Assembly: GCF_000321225.1 (NCBI RefSeq)
Contig: NW_004450267.1
Span: 4,376,422 to 4,440,421, forward strand
DNA: 64,000 nucleotides
Direction of reading: 5' to 3'
From: Odobenus rosmarus divergens
Lineage: Eukaryota; Chordata; Mammalia; Carnivora; Odobenidae
Shown here: positions 20,521 through 32,319 of the stretch, one piece after another
Position numbering within the stretch: position 1 is the stretch's first letter
How the letters are laid out: each line of letters begins with the position of its first letter
Translations under genes and position numbers: made by a program
The notes under the pieces: generated by a model
What the model was told of the DNA's origin: nothing
The model's input: the letters and a program-made list of their open reading frames with translations, nothing else
The model's database searches: none

Positions 20521-21800
20521 CTGTGTCTCTGACACCCAAGAGCAACTTCATGTCACCAGCTCAAGACACATGCCTAATAATTGTTTGGGGGGCAAATAGG
20601 CCCAGCTGCATTAGCTTCTGTTGGACAACATTCAAGATCAAACTCTGGACTAACCTGCACTTACTGAGGCTCCTCTCAAGGGCGGAGAGAAATCTCAGGC
20701 CTGTGGAGTGGGGAAGAAGTCGGGGCTACTGGTCTGGTTGAGGAGACCAAAAGATTTCTGTAGCAACAATGATTTCCTTTGGATATACACTAGCCCAAGT
20801 TTGAGCTGTCCATGGGAAAATAAAGGGATATTTATGATGTCGGTGGGGTGAGGAAGAGGAAAAATGCGGGTCATAAGTAAAGGGGCCTTTAAGGGAGGGC
20901 AAGAATTATTGTGTTTGTTTTCTCCAAGGCTGCTGGGGAGATAAATGCAGGCCCTTTCAGAATGGCTACTGCCATGTTCGCTCAGCACGAGGTCCCATTA
21001 GTCAAGGTAACATGGGTAGAGGGATACCACACGTCCAATCTAAGTCCCAGCAGAGAGGGTCTGCCCTGGAGGATGACTCAACAGAGACCATGTTAATTTA
21101 CTTAAATTAAATTGCCAAACCTAGGTGCTCAGTGTAATTTTAAAGTGATATGAACATCAGAACCCTGGTTTCTGGGTAAGTTATCTAGTCTTGAAGCCTC
21201 CTGGCATTCACAGGCAGCCAATTTCCTCCTGAGGAGTTTCTACTAATCTCTTCTCCAGGAATAGACCTTGGCTCCCAAGACAGTATCAGTGAGTTCAAGG
21301 CATAGCTTGACTCCAGCCCTAACATTGCCAAAGCAAAACACCCCGCCTATAGGCAAGTGGATGGAGATTTGCAGAGCCTTCCCTGAGGCCCCCCAAACCA
21401 GGATGGTTGCAGTGGTCTGTGAGCTTTGGAGTCCTCCCTGCTTCAGGGGCCTGGGGACTAAAGGATTGAAGGAAAGAGGGTGTCAGGAAGGAAGAACAGA
21501 CATTCACGCACACGTGACTAGCCTTAGCCACTCTGACCTACTTCTTCCTCACCCACCCTTTCTGCAGCAGCTTTCCCACATCATCTGCACTTCGTCTTTA
21601 CGCCAAACAGATTTACGCTATGGGGGGTGAAATCGTATCGGTTCCCAGGCTCTGAGTCTCCCTGGGAATACACTTCAACCAAAGAGAAAATATCGTTTGC
21701 AAAATACCCCATTCAGATTTGCTTCAAAATAATATGGAAGGGGAACGTGGTGGGATTAGAGATGCAACAGGATTGTCTCTGAGTTGACCATTGTTAAAGC
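20521..21800. other. Unassigned unique sequence
   Basis: About 1.3 kb with no recognisable repeat or exon. Confidence 0.45.
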
Positions 21801-21804
21801 TGGG

Positions 21805-22290
21805 TGAGGACATTATTCACAAAAGCCAAAAAGTGGAGGCAACCCACGTGTCCACTGACAAGTGAATGGTACACAAAATGTGGTCTGTCCACACAATGGA
21901 ATATTATTCAGCCTCAAAAGGGAAGGAAATCCTGGCACACACTACGGCATGGATGAAACTCGAGGACATTGTGTTAAGTGAAGTAAGCCAGTCACAAAAA
22001 GACTAACAAACACTGTCTGATTTCGATTACAAGAGGCACCTATGGTAGTCAAGTTCACAGAGACAGAAAGGAGGACGGTGGCTGCCAGGAGCTGCGGGGG
22101 GGAGGAGAGATGCAGAGTTGTTGTTTCATGGGTAAAGAGTTTCAGTTTTGCAAGATTGAAAGAATTCTTGAGATCGCTTGTAGAACAAGGTGAATGTACT
22201 TAACACTACTAAACTGTCCACTTAAAATTGATACGATGGTAAATTTTATGTCGTGTATTTTACCATAATTAAAAATTTAAAAGAAAAAAA
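21805..22290 (+). mobile_element. L1 3' end relic
   Basis: Sense L1 text: GGACATTATTCACAAAAGCC, CAATGGAATATTATTCAGCC, GTGTTAAGTGAAGTAAGCCA, GTGGCTGCCAGGAGCTGCG and GATACGATGGTAAATTTTAT. It is a useful within-window comparator for the hairpin in the L1 copy at 656-1729. Confidence 0.88.
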
Positions 22291-22480
22291 TATTTTCAAG
22301 CTGAGTGATGGTCATATGAGTGTTCATTATACTATTCTGTCTACTTCTGACTGTACTCAAAACCTTCTGTAACAAAAAGATAATGCTAAGAATGCTAAAA
22401 ATGCCTCATATACAATAGCAACAGAACTTATTTAAAAATCTAGTAATAAACTTAAAAAGAAATGTGCAAGGTCCATATTA
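22291..22480. other. AT-rich sequence, possibly L1-derived
   Basis: No clear family. It contains adenine-rich words (ACAATAGCAACAGAACTTAT) compatible with old L1 3' sequence. Confidence 0.3.
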
Positions 22481-22497
22481 AAAATACCATAAAACTT

Positions 22498-22689
22498 GGG
22501 GCGCCTGGGTGGCTCAGTCGGTTAAGCGTCTGCCTTCAGCTCAGGTCATGATCCCAGGGTGCTGGAATCGAGTCCCGCATCGGGCTCCCTGCTCAGCGGG
22601 GAGCCTGCTTCTCCCTCTCCCACTCCCCCTGCTTGTGTTCCTACTCTCGCTGTGTCTCTCTCTGTCAAATAACTAAAAATCTTTAAAAA
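22498..22689 (+). mobile_element. SINEC, full length
   Basis: Head GGGGCGCCTGGGTGGCTCAG, body near the arctoid consensus, tail AATCTTTAAAAAAAA. Target duplication AAAATACCATAAAACTT (22481-22497) and AAAATACCATAAATCTT (22690-22706), one mismatch in 17. Confidence 0.97.
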
Positions 22690-22709
22690 AAAATACCATA
22701 AATCTTCAC

Positions 22710-23595
22710 TAACGTATATAACAGAGGTCTTGAATAAATCTGGTTATCTTGTTCCTGGATGGGAAGATGTACTCTTGGAGTGAGGTCCATCTTTTCTTTA
22801 TTTATCTTTAAATTTAGTTCCATCTTTCCAAAAAGTCAAAAGGAAACTGTTCTGAGGAACAACAGGATGACTCTAATATTCCTCAGGAAGAGGATATGCA
22901 GAGGAAGAGCCAAGTAAAGGTGAAGAAAAGAAGAGAAGCAAATGGACACGGGAAAGAGGGAAGCAAACCTGATTTTGACGCTATGGTGATTCAGACTCTG
23001 CCGTGGCAGCACAGGAATACACAAAGACACCACAGAAGCTCAGCAGAGAGTGAAGAAATGGATGCTGGGAGCAGTTTAATGTGTCTCCTTGCCCTCCTGC
23101 AACTCCTGCCCCACCCACCTGCCTCTTCTGGGCCCAGCAGCTGCGGAGGGCTGCCAGGCAGGCAAGGGACCGGGGGAAACAGGCCAGGTAGTTGAGGCAG
23201 GGCTCTCTCTCCCTAAGAGAGCCTCAGGTGAGATTCTGAAGGAAGCACGACTCTGGTCACGTGTACCCAGGCAAATCCCTACCCCATCCCACCTCTCGTC
23301 CTACCCTCAAGAAGCTAAGGAGGGACCCAACAGGTGAGCTGAGGGTGTGACATCTTCGGGACCTTGAGACCAGGAGCAGCGAGCTCCTCCTGCAGCTTCA
23401 GCAGGGGCCTACCTGTCTGTCTACTCTTGCACGAGCCTCCTCCACAACCGTCAGTTTTCCAGCCACTGAGCCACAGGGAGCAGGCAAAGAGAGGAAACAA
23501 CATACCCTGGACACCTGTAGCCCCAAGGAGAGAAACCTACCAAATATCCGGAACAGGCTTCTAAAGAGCCAGCGGCAGAGACAGATGACAACTTT
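22710..23595. other. Unassigned sequence
   Basis: No confident repeat or gene. A 99-codon frame at 22896-23195 begins lysine/arginine rich and becomes proline/leucine rich, matching no family I know. The right part may be decayed L1 5' sequence. Confidence 0.35.
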
Positions 23596-24094
23596 AACAA
23601 CAAAACCACAAAAAGACCCCAGTGAAAACATCCTGAAACCAAAAACCATGCTTTTTTAGGGAAAAAAAAAAGCGAATAATTTAAGGGAAAGGTAGAGCTG
23701 AGACTAGAATTGGTGTGGCCTGGAAGATAAAGTGGGAGAAATATCACCAACCGTAGAAAAATACAAAGAAATTGAAACCATGAGATTTGGAGGGCAGATC
23801 TAGGCGCTCTAACACAGGACTAATTGAGTCCCAGAGGACAAAATAAGATGGTGGAATAACATCTACAGACTCTTAGGGTCAAGAACAGCAGTCCCCAAAT
23901 CCTATACCTAGACAAGTTGTCATTCACCCGTGAGAGTTGAAATATATACACAAAAATATTTTTATAAATACGCATGGATTCAAAAATTATAAGACTCTGA
24001 AGAAAATAGTTTTTAAAAGACTGCAACCAAAATCAAACAAATTATAATAGAGAAGAGAGGAAACAGGATGATCGGTAAGCCATGTTTAACTATA

Positions 24095-24118
24095 TACACA
24101 CACACGCACACACACACG
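24095..24118. repeat. (CA)n microsatellite
   Basis: Short CA run with a CG interruption, followed by a TATATGTGTATGTG stretch. Confidence 0.9.
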
Positions 24119-24774
24119 CTTACCTATGTATATACGCACATATATGTGTATGTGCCATAGATATGTACACGCATGTTTCGTTTGATATAAACGGGTAATA
24201 ATAGACTGTGGGAAAATGTGTAATGCTGAATAAGGATTCTGAAGATAGAGGTGAAATACTGCAAAGGAAATGCTAATAAGACCGAGAAAGAAAAGTACTG
24301 TGCAATTTCAGCAAAACCTAGGAGTTGGGGGCAGGGCATGCAGAGTAAAAGCATCCTAAAGGCTCTTGGGGGAAGGAGGGTAGAATACTTTCACTTCACA
24401 GGGAACATGAAAGTATTCTGAATATCTCATTGGTGGAGGGAAGAAGCACCTAAACGGGAAAGATAATAAGGGACTAGAGTATCTAAGTGGGAGAAAAATA
24501 TCTCCTTTTCCTGTAATAGCATTCCTATAATAGTAAAGGAGAAGAGCACCAGAAAAGGAAAGGGGAGATAACCATTAATGAGATGGAAAGAGTGCAGGGG
24601 AACGCCCACATTAGCAAGGTGGGAATGGAAAAGCAATTCGAGCAAACTAGCAAAATTAAAAGAAAAGAAAAAGAAAAAGAATCATCACAAGCATAAGGAG
24701 TCAAATCAAGTACAATCGTTGTTAGGCTAAGTGTGAATGAACTGAATTCTCTGTTTAAAAAACAAAATCTATAG

Positions 24775-24966
24775 GGGCGTCTGGGTGGCTTAGTCGTTAA
24801 GCGTCTGCCTTCGGCTCAGGTCATGATCCCAGGGTCCTGGGATCGAGGCCCGCGTCAGGCTCCCTGCTCAGCCGGGAGCCTGGTTCTCCCTCTCCCACTC
24901 CCCCTGCTTGTGTTTTCTCTCTTGCTGTGTCTCTCTCTGTCAAATAAATAAATAAAATATTTTTTA
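24775..24966 (+). mobile_element. SINEC, full length
   Basis: Head GGGCGTCTGGGTGGCTTAGT, tail AATAAATAAATAAAATATTT. The target duplication AAAATCTATAG is exact at 24764-24774 and 24967-24977. It lies inside the degenerate L1. Confidence 0.96.
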
Positions 24967-25955
24967 AAAATCTATAGACTGGGCTAGGGGAAAAAAACCC
25001 CAAATCTATCTTAATGCATTTAGAAGAAGCATACTTTAAAGTGACAATGAAAATTTAAAAGTTTAGGAACACATCCATATAGAGAGGAAATTTCGCTATC
25101 TGGTAAAAGAGACACTTCACATTATCAGAGAATGGATGAGTATTTCATAAAGAGTGTTGGGACTCAGATATGTATTAGGGAAAATTCAAAGTTGGATCAA
25201 AAAGAAAATATCTGTAGGAAACGAGGCACAAGAAAATTAAAAGGCAAGCAACTGTTTCAGAGAAAATATTTACAACAAAGAACTAATATCCAGAATTTGT
25301 AAGGATATCCCACAAATCAGTAAGAAAAAGAAAACTGCCCAGTGAAGCGATGGGCAAAGGATAATGGTCAAAGCCAAATGGTCAATACACCCATAAGACG
25401 AGGCTCCGTATTACTTAGAGTAAATGGGGGAATGCACATTATTACAACACAATGCCATTTTTCTCTCATCAGATTGGCCAAAGTGTTAAAGATTTATAAC
25501 CCCAAACTATGGCAAGGGTTGGGGGAATATAAGTACAGTCTCTTTGGAAGTCAAATTGACAATATCTAATACAATATTTTTGGCTTGAATCAAATACAAT
25601 GGTAAAAGTGCATTTCTTTTGACGCAGAAATTCTATTTTTGTCATCCTTATTCTAGAAGAAGGTACATGTGTGCAAGGAGGCATGCTCACAGCAAAACAC
25701 TGGTAATAATGTAAATATGTATGAGTAAGGGAATGGTTAAATAAGCTGTGGCACACCCAAACTATGGAATCTTGCAGCCATTTTTAGAAAGAATGAGTTG
25801 GCATATATCTAATGTAAAGAAAGATGAAAAGATATTTGCGACATATTGTAAAGTGAAAGAAGCAAGCTGCAGAGTCATTTATATAGTAGGTCACTGTTGT
25901 AAACAAAATCCCACAAAATCACATTATACCCTTAGTGTATAAGTATGTAAAGGGG

Positions 25956-26160
25956 GGGTGGTGCCTGGGTGGCTCAGTCGGTTAAGCGGCCAACTCTGGA
26001 TTTCTGCTCTGGTCATGATCTCAGGGTCCTAGGATGGAGCCCACCTCTGGCTTTGTGCTCAGCAGGGAGTCTGCTTGGGGATTCTCTCTCCCTCTGCCCC
26101 TCGCTCTGCTTGCACTCTCTCTCTCTCTCTCTAAAATAAAATAAATAAATCTTTTTTTTT
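25956..26160 (+). mobile_element. SINEC, older-type body
   Basis: Head GTGCCTGGGTGGCTCAGTCG, body with CTCTGGATTTCTGCTCTGGT, tail AAATAAATAAATC followed by a T run. Flanks TAAGTATGTAAAGGGG (25940-25955) and TAAGTAGGTAAATGGGG (26161-26177) form an imperfect target duplication. Confidence 0.94.
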
Positions 26161-26319
26161 TAAGTAGGTAAATGGGGAGGGGACTGGGATTGGGGACAAG
26201 CAAAGGGAATACTAGTTTCATCTATATAGTTTGAGTTTTTACAATAAAAAAAGTAATCACGAATCGTATATGTGTAATGAAAAAATAGGTTTACCCATAA
26301 CAAGGAGAAATACCTTCAT

Positions 26320-26613
26320 GCTTTGAAGGGCAGATGCGTCCATTAATCCATTCATAAATGCCCACTGTAGGCCAGTGGCTGTTGGGGAGAAAAAAATGAC
26401 TCATACACAGCTGAGTCCCGGAGGCATTCTGTGTCTGGTAGAGGAGATAAGGCTTGTAAACCAGTATGTGAAATATGTCAGCAAAATGTGATCCAAGCCA
26501 TAGGAGGCATACAGACCAGTGCTGAGGGAGCTCTGAGAGGAGATTAGTTCCCATGGAAAGAAGAGGGGAGGAGAAAGAAACAGGAAGGTCTTCATGGTGA
26601 AGGCAGAGTGTGT

Positions 26614-26665
<52 letters not shown>

Positions 26666-27560
26666 GGTTAGGAGAAAGAAACAGGAAGGTCTTCATGGTG
26701 AAAGCAGAGAGAGTGTGTGTGTGTGCTGGGTTAGGAAAGATCCCCAACAGGGTACCTACATGTGCAAGTGCAGATGAGGAGAGAACTTGAGTGGGACAGG
26801 TGGGAGAACAGGACACACTGGCTTTGAGTAGCCTGCGGGCAGTAGGGGGAGAAGGGGTGAGCAGAGGGTGATAAAGCTAGAAAGAGAAACCAGGGCAAAA
26901 GCGTTCACCTAGCTAACACTTCCTGAGTGCCGGTGAGTTTCACTGCCTGATGGGGGGAGGGGAAGACGTTGTCTGGAGCAAGCAATGCATACGTGATTAG
27001 GTATTTACAAACACCTGCAATGTCACATGCACTCTTCATTATGTGGCTGGGTTGAGAGATGTGGGTGCAATTACAAAGCGTGGGGGAACCACAGAAGGTT
27101 TTTGAGGAGAGGAGCGCCTGATCCTTTGTAGGAAATTCACAGTGGCACTGTGCCGGTGGATTACAGCAGGGGTTTACAATGGGCTGGACCAGGGGCGATC
27201 AGAGCCTAGTAAGGGAGTGACAGAGAGAAAGAAGAGGAAAGAACAGGCCTGAGCAATAGTATGAAGGAAGAATTGCTGGGACTTAGTGAGCCTGGTTTTG
27301 AACACATTGCGTGGGAAGTATTTGGGGACCCTCAAGCAGAGGGGTGTCAGATAAAAGAGCAGGTTGGACAAGAGGATCTCGGGAAGGCCCACTGGCTGGA
27401 GATAGCAGATTTAGGAGTCCTCGTTTCCTGGAGGAGGACAAAGCGTTGGAGAGATCAGTCCAGGAGAGTGCTTGGTGTGGGACGAGAAAAGGGGAGTCAT
27501 TCTGGAATCTCACGGGATCTCAGCAGAGTAGAAAAGATCCAGGAAATGATGCCAGGATTT
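26320..27560 (-). mobile_element. Long L2-type ancient repeat relic
   Basis: Starts with an antisense L2 3' end (CATTCATAAATGCCCACTGT, AGGCCAGTGG) and continues with wording common in long antisense copies: TTTTGAGGAGAGGAGCGCCT, GATCCTTTG, and later GAGCCTGGTTTTGAACACAT and GGCTGGAGATAGCAGATTTA. The L2 assignment of the right half is from memory and less sure. Confidence 0.5.
26570..26736. repeat. Tandem duplication carrying a (GT)n microsatellite in each copy
   Basis: The 39-bp text beginning GGAGAAAGAAACAGGAAGGT occurs at 26570-26608 and 26671-26709 with one difference. Each copy is followed by a GT run and then TGCTGGGTTAGGA. The first GT run is about 50 bp, the second much shorter. Confidence 0.95.
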
Positions 27561-27564
27561 CAAT

Positions 27565-28005
27565 GACCCAGGAAGGTCACAGAGGCGCTCAGAGAGGAAT
27601 TCAGTTCTGACCTCTCCACCTCAAACTTGGGCTCGCCCTCTCCAAGGCAGGGGGCCCATCTGATTCTGTGTGTGCAGAGCTACACCCGGGAGCTGACCGA
27701 GGGAGGCAGGGACAAGAAGTCCTCAGCCACAGCACGGAAGAAGGGTGTATGTAAACTGGGCATTCAGGATGGAAGGGCTGCCAGATAAGGAAAGGTGTCA
27801 CCACAGCCTCTGATTAGGGGCCGCATCCCCGGGGGAGGTGCTCTGCCCCTTGCCTTCAGACTGCTGTTCACTGCCCCCCTGTAGCCTGGGTGGGGGCACA
27901 GACCATCCCCAGGCCACGGAAGATAAGAACAGCTCTTCCCGTCTCTACGTGGGTGCAGGGTTTTGCTTCAGGTGGGCTGCTGGTAAGTGGTAAATGACAG
28001 AGGTG
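27565..28005. other. Unassigned sequence
   Basis: No confident repeat or gene. It may extend the L2-type relic to the left. Confidence 0.35.
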
Positions 28006-28009
28006 TTTT

Positions 28010-28320
28010 ACAACCCCAGAGTAAAGGCTCCTTCGGTATATACTTTTGTCTTTATGTCACTCAGATCTCATTTTTTCCATGTATAAAATACAAGCTGAGT
28101 TGGCATTCAAGGCTTCCGTAATCTGGTGTCATACTACTTAGCTGTAGCCTCTGGTTCCTCACACTACAAACCACTGTTGTCCTTGCTACCCACATATAGC
28201 CATGCTGGGCACCAAAGGACACATTCACATTACAGTGTGACTTCTTGGTCCCTTCAGGTCATGACCTCCGATGAGCTGGAGGTGGGAATATCCCTGAGAG
28301 CCATTCCTACATGAGGACTG
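28010..28320 (+). mobile_element. Possible L2 LINE relic
   Basis: Words such as GGCTTCCGTAATCTGGTGTC and GGTTCCTCACACTACAAACC loosely follow the L2 line (aggccttccatgatctggcccc...ctcacc). Weak. Confidence 0.35.
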
Positions 28321-30190
28321 CTAGCAATGAATTAAATATATACAGAAGTGACTGTGGGCAACCACAATATAGCCCACCAAGCCCAAACTCATCTTCCCCG
28401 AACCAGATCCTAGAAATGCCCACGACCACTCCAAGCCACCCAACATATGAAGTGTGTGGTGGAGGGAAACTGGGATAGAAAATATCCTACTTTTTGCAAA
28501 ATTTACCCCCCCCCAATTTACAAAAACATATAACATAGGAATACATCGCCAGGGTTCTTCCTCAGGCCTGAGAAGGGGCCTGTGCAAATGTGGGGCCCCT
28601 GTAGCTTAAACGTCACCTGCTTCGCTGTAAATCTGCTTCTGCCTGGATCTTCCCCTCAAGGCGGCCTCAAGTGGGATGTGTCCTTGACTGAAGAGGTTGG
28701 TTCCTCCTAAGGCAGCTGCCCTGCATGATTCTCTGTCCTGGTCACTGTCCTCTGTGCCCAGAGGTTTTCATGCCTTGGCTCTTTATTGCACTACTGTTTA
28801 AGGCTCCTCTAGGCCCATACCTCTGCAAACAAACCCTCCTCCAAGTATCCCATTCTGGGTGTGCTCTCTGTTTTCTGTTGGGACCCTGGCTAGTCATCAC
28901 TCCCTCCTCCCCAACAAGTACCTCTGTTCCCCTCCACCTGCTCCCTGATTCTCTCCCTACCTTATCCCACCCCCAGGTGACTCATTCCCTGGGCCTTGGC
29001 TTATGTCCCCTCTCAGCCTGAATGTCCTGAGCAAATCTTACCCGTTTTCCCAGCCTCAGCTCCAACCGGGCCTCCTCACCCAAGCAGAGTGGTGCTTAGG
29101 AAGCCTGCTGGGTGAATGATTGCTCAAATATTGTCTGAGCAGGGTCTGCCCTGCAGGCAGTCAGGGGAAGGGGGAGGGGCTCCAGGAGATATCGATTTCA
29201 TAATTGACCGGCCGGAAGGAGGCTCTTTACAACATCTTTCCTGGAGACTAGAATCCCTGTTTACCCCACCACTTAGTGAGACCCTGTCAAAGCGAGGGAG
29301 GTCCCTTCCATTCCCCCTGGGTGAGCAGGGCGGGACTCCCTGTGTCTGTGAGTATGTGAGTGATTAAAAGCGAAGCTGGCTGAGTGCCCTATACAAATCA
29401 TTTCCAGCCACAGTGCTCAAGGGACTCTGCTGGAATGCAGGGCAGGAACACAAATGGATCCTTACCGGGCTGGCCATGGGGAAGAAAGTCATGTCAGACC
29501 TAGAAAAAGGGAATTCTGTGAGAATGGGGGGGGGGGGCAGCACTAATCCCCAGGGGGAGGAGTCCAGCTTTCCTTCTCTCGGCTCCATGAAATCCCTCAT
29601 TGCAGAAGCAATGGGAAACAGGCTCCGCCCAGGTTAATGGGAGCACTTCAGGGCCCCCTCCTAGAACAAGGAGGCTGGGAGGAAGGTGGACTCCAGGCCT
29701 TTTGTTCCAGAGGGCAGAACAGTCTGGGTGGCTTGCTGGCTGCCCAGGCAGGAGATGGCCACGGAGCCACGCATATTTCCTGGAGGTGGGGGTGGGGGGA
29801 AGTCGGGGCAGGATTTTGGCCAGAGAGGAGATTCTCGTCACTGGGAAGGCAGTGCGGGAAATCTGCTTAGCATTTGGGAAGCTTCATGAAAAAGAAGATG
29901 GAGTTTGGGAGCCAACTCTGCTTGGACTTTCTGAGACTTGTGCCGAAAATGTAGGGACTCTTAAACCAGCAAAGTGCCAGATGTCTGGGGAATTGCTTTC
30001 CCTGGTTGATTTGAAAGTAGGACGTATTTTTGTCTCTTTCATAAAATCAGAAAGGTATGCCTGTCTAAACATAAGGAAGTAACTGATTAGCTCTTGACTC
30101 TCCACATGTGAGTGTGTGGGGTGGGGGTGCTAGAGTGGGGGAGTTATAACCAGTGGGGCACAATATTAAACCTTCGTGGAAAGGGCACCA
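28321..30190. other. Unique sequence, mostly unassigned
   Basis: About 1.9 kb without a confident repeat. A 160-codon plus frame (29600-30082) and opposing minus frames overlap and have no known domain. A fragment near 28990-29100 has L2-like words. No CDS is called. Confidence 0.4.
29526..29537. repeat. Poly-G homopolymer (12)
   Basis: Twelve consecutive G residues, probably variable in length. Confidence 0.95.
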
Positions 30191-30194
30191 AGCA

Positions 30195-30360
30195 CAGGCA
30201 GCGAATCTGTGACCTAGACCAGGCTCCACCGCCAAAAATGTTGTGACCTTAGGCAAGTCAATTTCCTATTCGGAGCTTCAGCATTCTCATCTATAACTGA
30301 AATAATTGGATAAGATGATATTTACCATCTCCTCTAGTTGAAAACACTCTGTGATTCTCG
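30195..30360 (+). mobile_element. MIR SINE relic
   Basis: GTGACCTTAGGCAAGTCAAT, TTCCTATTCGGAGCTTCAGC and ATTCTCATCTATAACTGAAA give the sense MIR core order. Confidence 0.8.
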
Positions 30361-30424
30361 TAAACTCAATCACAGGCCATTGAGAGCATAAACTATTTTT
30401 AGTCCTCCGATTGAGTTTATTCTC

Positions 30425-30570
30425 CTTTGAGCAGCGCAGTAAAAAAGCCAGGACCACAGGACTTGGGTTCTCATCTTGACTCTGCCTCTGTGTGACCCTT
30501 AGTAAGTCAACATGCTTCTCTGAGCCTCAATCACTTCCCCAAGGCTCACGAGGTCAGATCTGGTTTCCCA
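30425..30570 (+). mobile_element. MIR SINE relic
   Basis: GGACTTGGGTTCTCATCTTG, ACTCTGCCTCTGTGTGACCC and TTAGTAAGTCAACATGCTTC match the sense MIR core; the tail is missing. It is the second MIR within 250 bp in the same orientation. Confidence 0.8.
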
Positions 30571-31010
30571 TTCCCCAGCTTTGTGGTACAAAACCAAGAA
30601 CGTCTTGGGTCTCCCTGTATCGGTTCCAGCTGAAAAGACAGGCATTTCTGAGTCTTTCTCTCTTGGACATTCTATCACAAATAAAAGTGAGTCTATCATA
30701 TATCCTGACTTAAGATCCACCTCAAAATGTAATCCCCTAGGACTTAAGTGGAGCATAAATGTACAGAAGATGAAAGTATCTTGGGGTTTCCTACTTTTAG
30801 GCTCCTATTACCTTCTTAAGATGGGACTCAGTCCCTGACACTATTCTCCTTGAGTGGCTCAAGATTTCTAGAACATCCATGGGGCCATTTGAAGGAGAAG
30901 ATATATCTCCTTCTGGTGGTTTTCTAAGACCCTGAATCCTGGAACGAAAAACATCTCCTCACTGGGTCTCAATTCCTCACACTGCTTCCAGTCCACACCC
31001 TTCCTGCTAA
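30571..31010. other. Unassigned sequence
   Basis: No gene or repeat recognised. Confidence 0.4.
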
Positions 31011-31016
31011 TTTATT

Positions 31017-31132
31017 GGTAACAGAACTTCCTTCAACACAGGGGCTAGAAAGTAGTGGTGCTTTCATTGGTAACTTTTATGGGTAACAGAACTTCCTTCA
31101 ACACAGGGGCTAGAAAGTAGTGCTGCTTTCAT
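31017..31132. repeat. 51-bp direct duplication with 65-bp offset
   Basis: Positions 31017-31067 and 31082-31132 (both starting GGTAACAGAACTTCCTTCAA) differ at one base. The 14 bp between them are not duplicated. Confidence 0.96.
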
Positions 31133-31179
31133 AATGAAACAAGTAGAACAGGAAAGCATAACGCCCTGTTTTATCATAC

Positions 31180-31385
31180 TAGTTTTGGATCAGGCAAACC
31201 CAGATTTTGACTCTCAGTGGATTACTTTCTAGCTGTGTGGCCTCGTGTAAGTTACTTAACCTCTCTGAACTTCAGTAGGTTGGTATACCTACCTTCCAGC
31301 ATGGCCATGAGGCTTAGAAGTACTATGTGTAGATCAATGGTCTCAGTGCTGTGGCTCACATGTATCTGAAGCTCAATACATTTTG
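31180..31385 (+). mobile_element. MIR SINE relic
   Basis: GGCAAACCCAGATTTTGACT, CTAGCTGTGTGGCCTCGTGT, AAGTTACTTAACCTCTCTGA and ACTTCAGTAGG form a clear sense MIR. Confidence 0.85.
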
Positions 31386-31479
31386 GTTCCTTCTCCTTCC
31401 CTTCACAAAATGTTATGAGAAAGTGAAAAGTTGATGATTGTTAGCTTGGTAGCATCATAGGTCCATCATATCAAGCCTG

Positions 31480-31940
31480 TATCCAGCTCTCCATCCTATT
31501 ACTACACTTCAACTTTCTGTCCTATTTGATCTGGTCACACAGAACCACCCATCCATCCTCAAGACACACCCTACATTATATTGTACCCTTGTTTTCATAA
31601 TTCTTGGTCTAGACCACCCTCCCCAATCTCTACCTGCCTATGTATCTCTTATTCTTCAAGGGTCAGGTCAAATGCCATGCTACACAGGAAGCATTCCCTG
31701 GCTTCTAACTGGATATCACACACTCTCTTCTGAGTCACCACAGTGCTTTTGCTGTCTCGCTTATCATTTTTCGTTTCTACTAGAAAGAAGTAGGAATATT
31801 GCCCCCTCTCTCACCATAAGCAGCCTGTGAATGATATATACTGCACACATATCATCTGGGGAAACTTCAGGACAGTGACTGACCCAGAGCAAGAACTCAA
31901 GAACACATTCTCGATTAGATAAATGAATAGAGAGGTATTT
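31480..31940 (+). mobile_element. L2 LINE 3' end relic
   Basis: GGGTCAGGTCAAATGCCATG, CTACACAGGAAGCATTCCCT, AGTCACCACAGTGCTTTTGC and the final GAGCAAGAACTCAAGAACAC plus GATTAGATAAATGAATAGAG follow the sense L2 3' region. Confidence 0.7.
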
Positions 31941-31984
31941 ATTTGAGGTAGAAGATGAGATAAGTAGCTCTTCAGAAAAAGGAA

Positions 31985-32315
31985 CAGAGGGGAAACAAAA
32001 ATTAACACTATTTGCATACCTATGGTGTGAGATGGAAATTGCATTCCCCAATTTACAGAGATAGACAATGAGGCTCATGGAAGCTAAGTAATAATGTTAT
32101 GGGGCCATTCATGGGTACAACTATGTGTTGGGTGCTGTTGCCTGCACTTGCGTGTGCATCATTTCATTTAATACACACAATATCCCTTATGACTTAGTGT
32201 CATCCCCATTTTGCAGATGCAGAAACTGATGCTCAAATAAGTTGATAGCCCAAGTTTACAAAGTTCACCTGGGAGGTGCTGGTGTAAATTCACACACTGT
32301 ACCTCAAGTATGTGT
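31985..32315 (-). mobile_element. Two MIR SINE relics in the same orientation
   Basis: The first (to about 32095) contains TTGCATTCCCCAATTTACAG and ACAATGAGGCTCATGG. The second (32105-32315) contains CATCATTTCATTTAATACAC, CATCCCCATTTTGCAGATGC and AGAAACTGATGCTCAAATAA. Both are antisense MIR. Confidence 0.75.
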
Positions 32316-32319
32316 CACT

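Larger units (their letters stand above)
23600..26245 (+). mobile_element. Degenerate L1 (ORF1 end through ORF2 and 3' end), split by two SINEs
   Basis: Sense order matches an old L1: CCCAAATCCTATACCTAGAC near the ORF1 end, then AATGAACTGAATTCTCTGTT of early ORF2, and TTTCATAAAGAGTGTTGGGA, ATCAGATTGGCCAAAGTGTT, CTCTTTGGAAGTCAAATTG and GGAATGGTTAAATAAGCTGT of late ORF2. Large parts of ORF2 are deleted and stops are common. SINEs lie at 24775-24966 and 25956-26160. The left third is less certain. Confidence 0.65.

Noticed and set aside
26592..26816. Frame with a long Thr-His repeat
   Set aside because: It is a translation of the GT microsatellite, not a protein.
29600..30082. 160-codon plus-strand frame
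   Set aside because: No known motif. The reading changes character along its length and no exon boundaries or conservation are visible.
30361..30421. 11-base inverted repeat TAAACTCAATC / GATTGAGTTTA
   Set aside because: Short arms with a long spacer; expected by chance and no transcript context for a terminator or small RNA.
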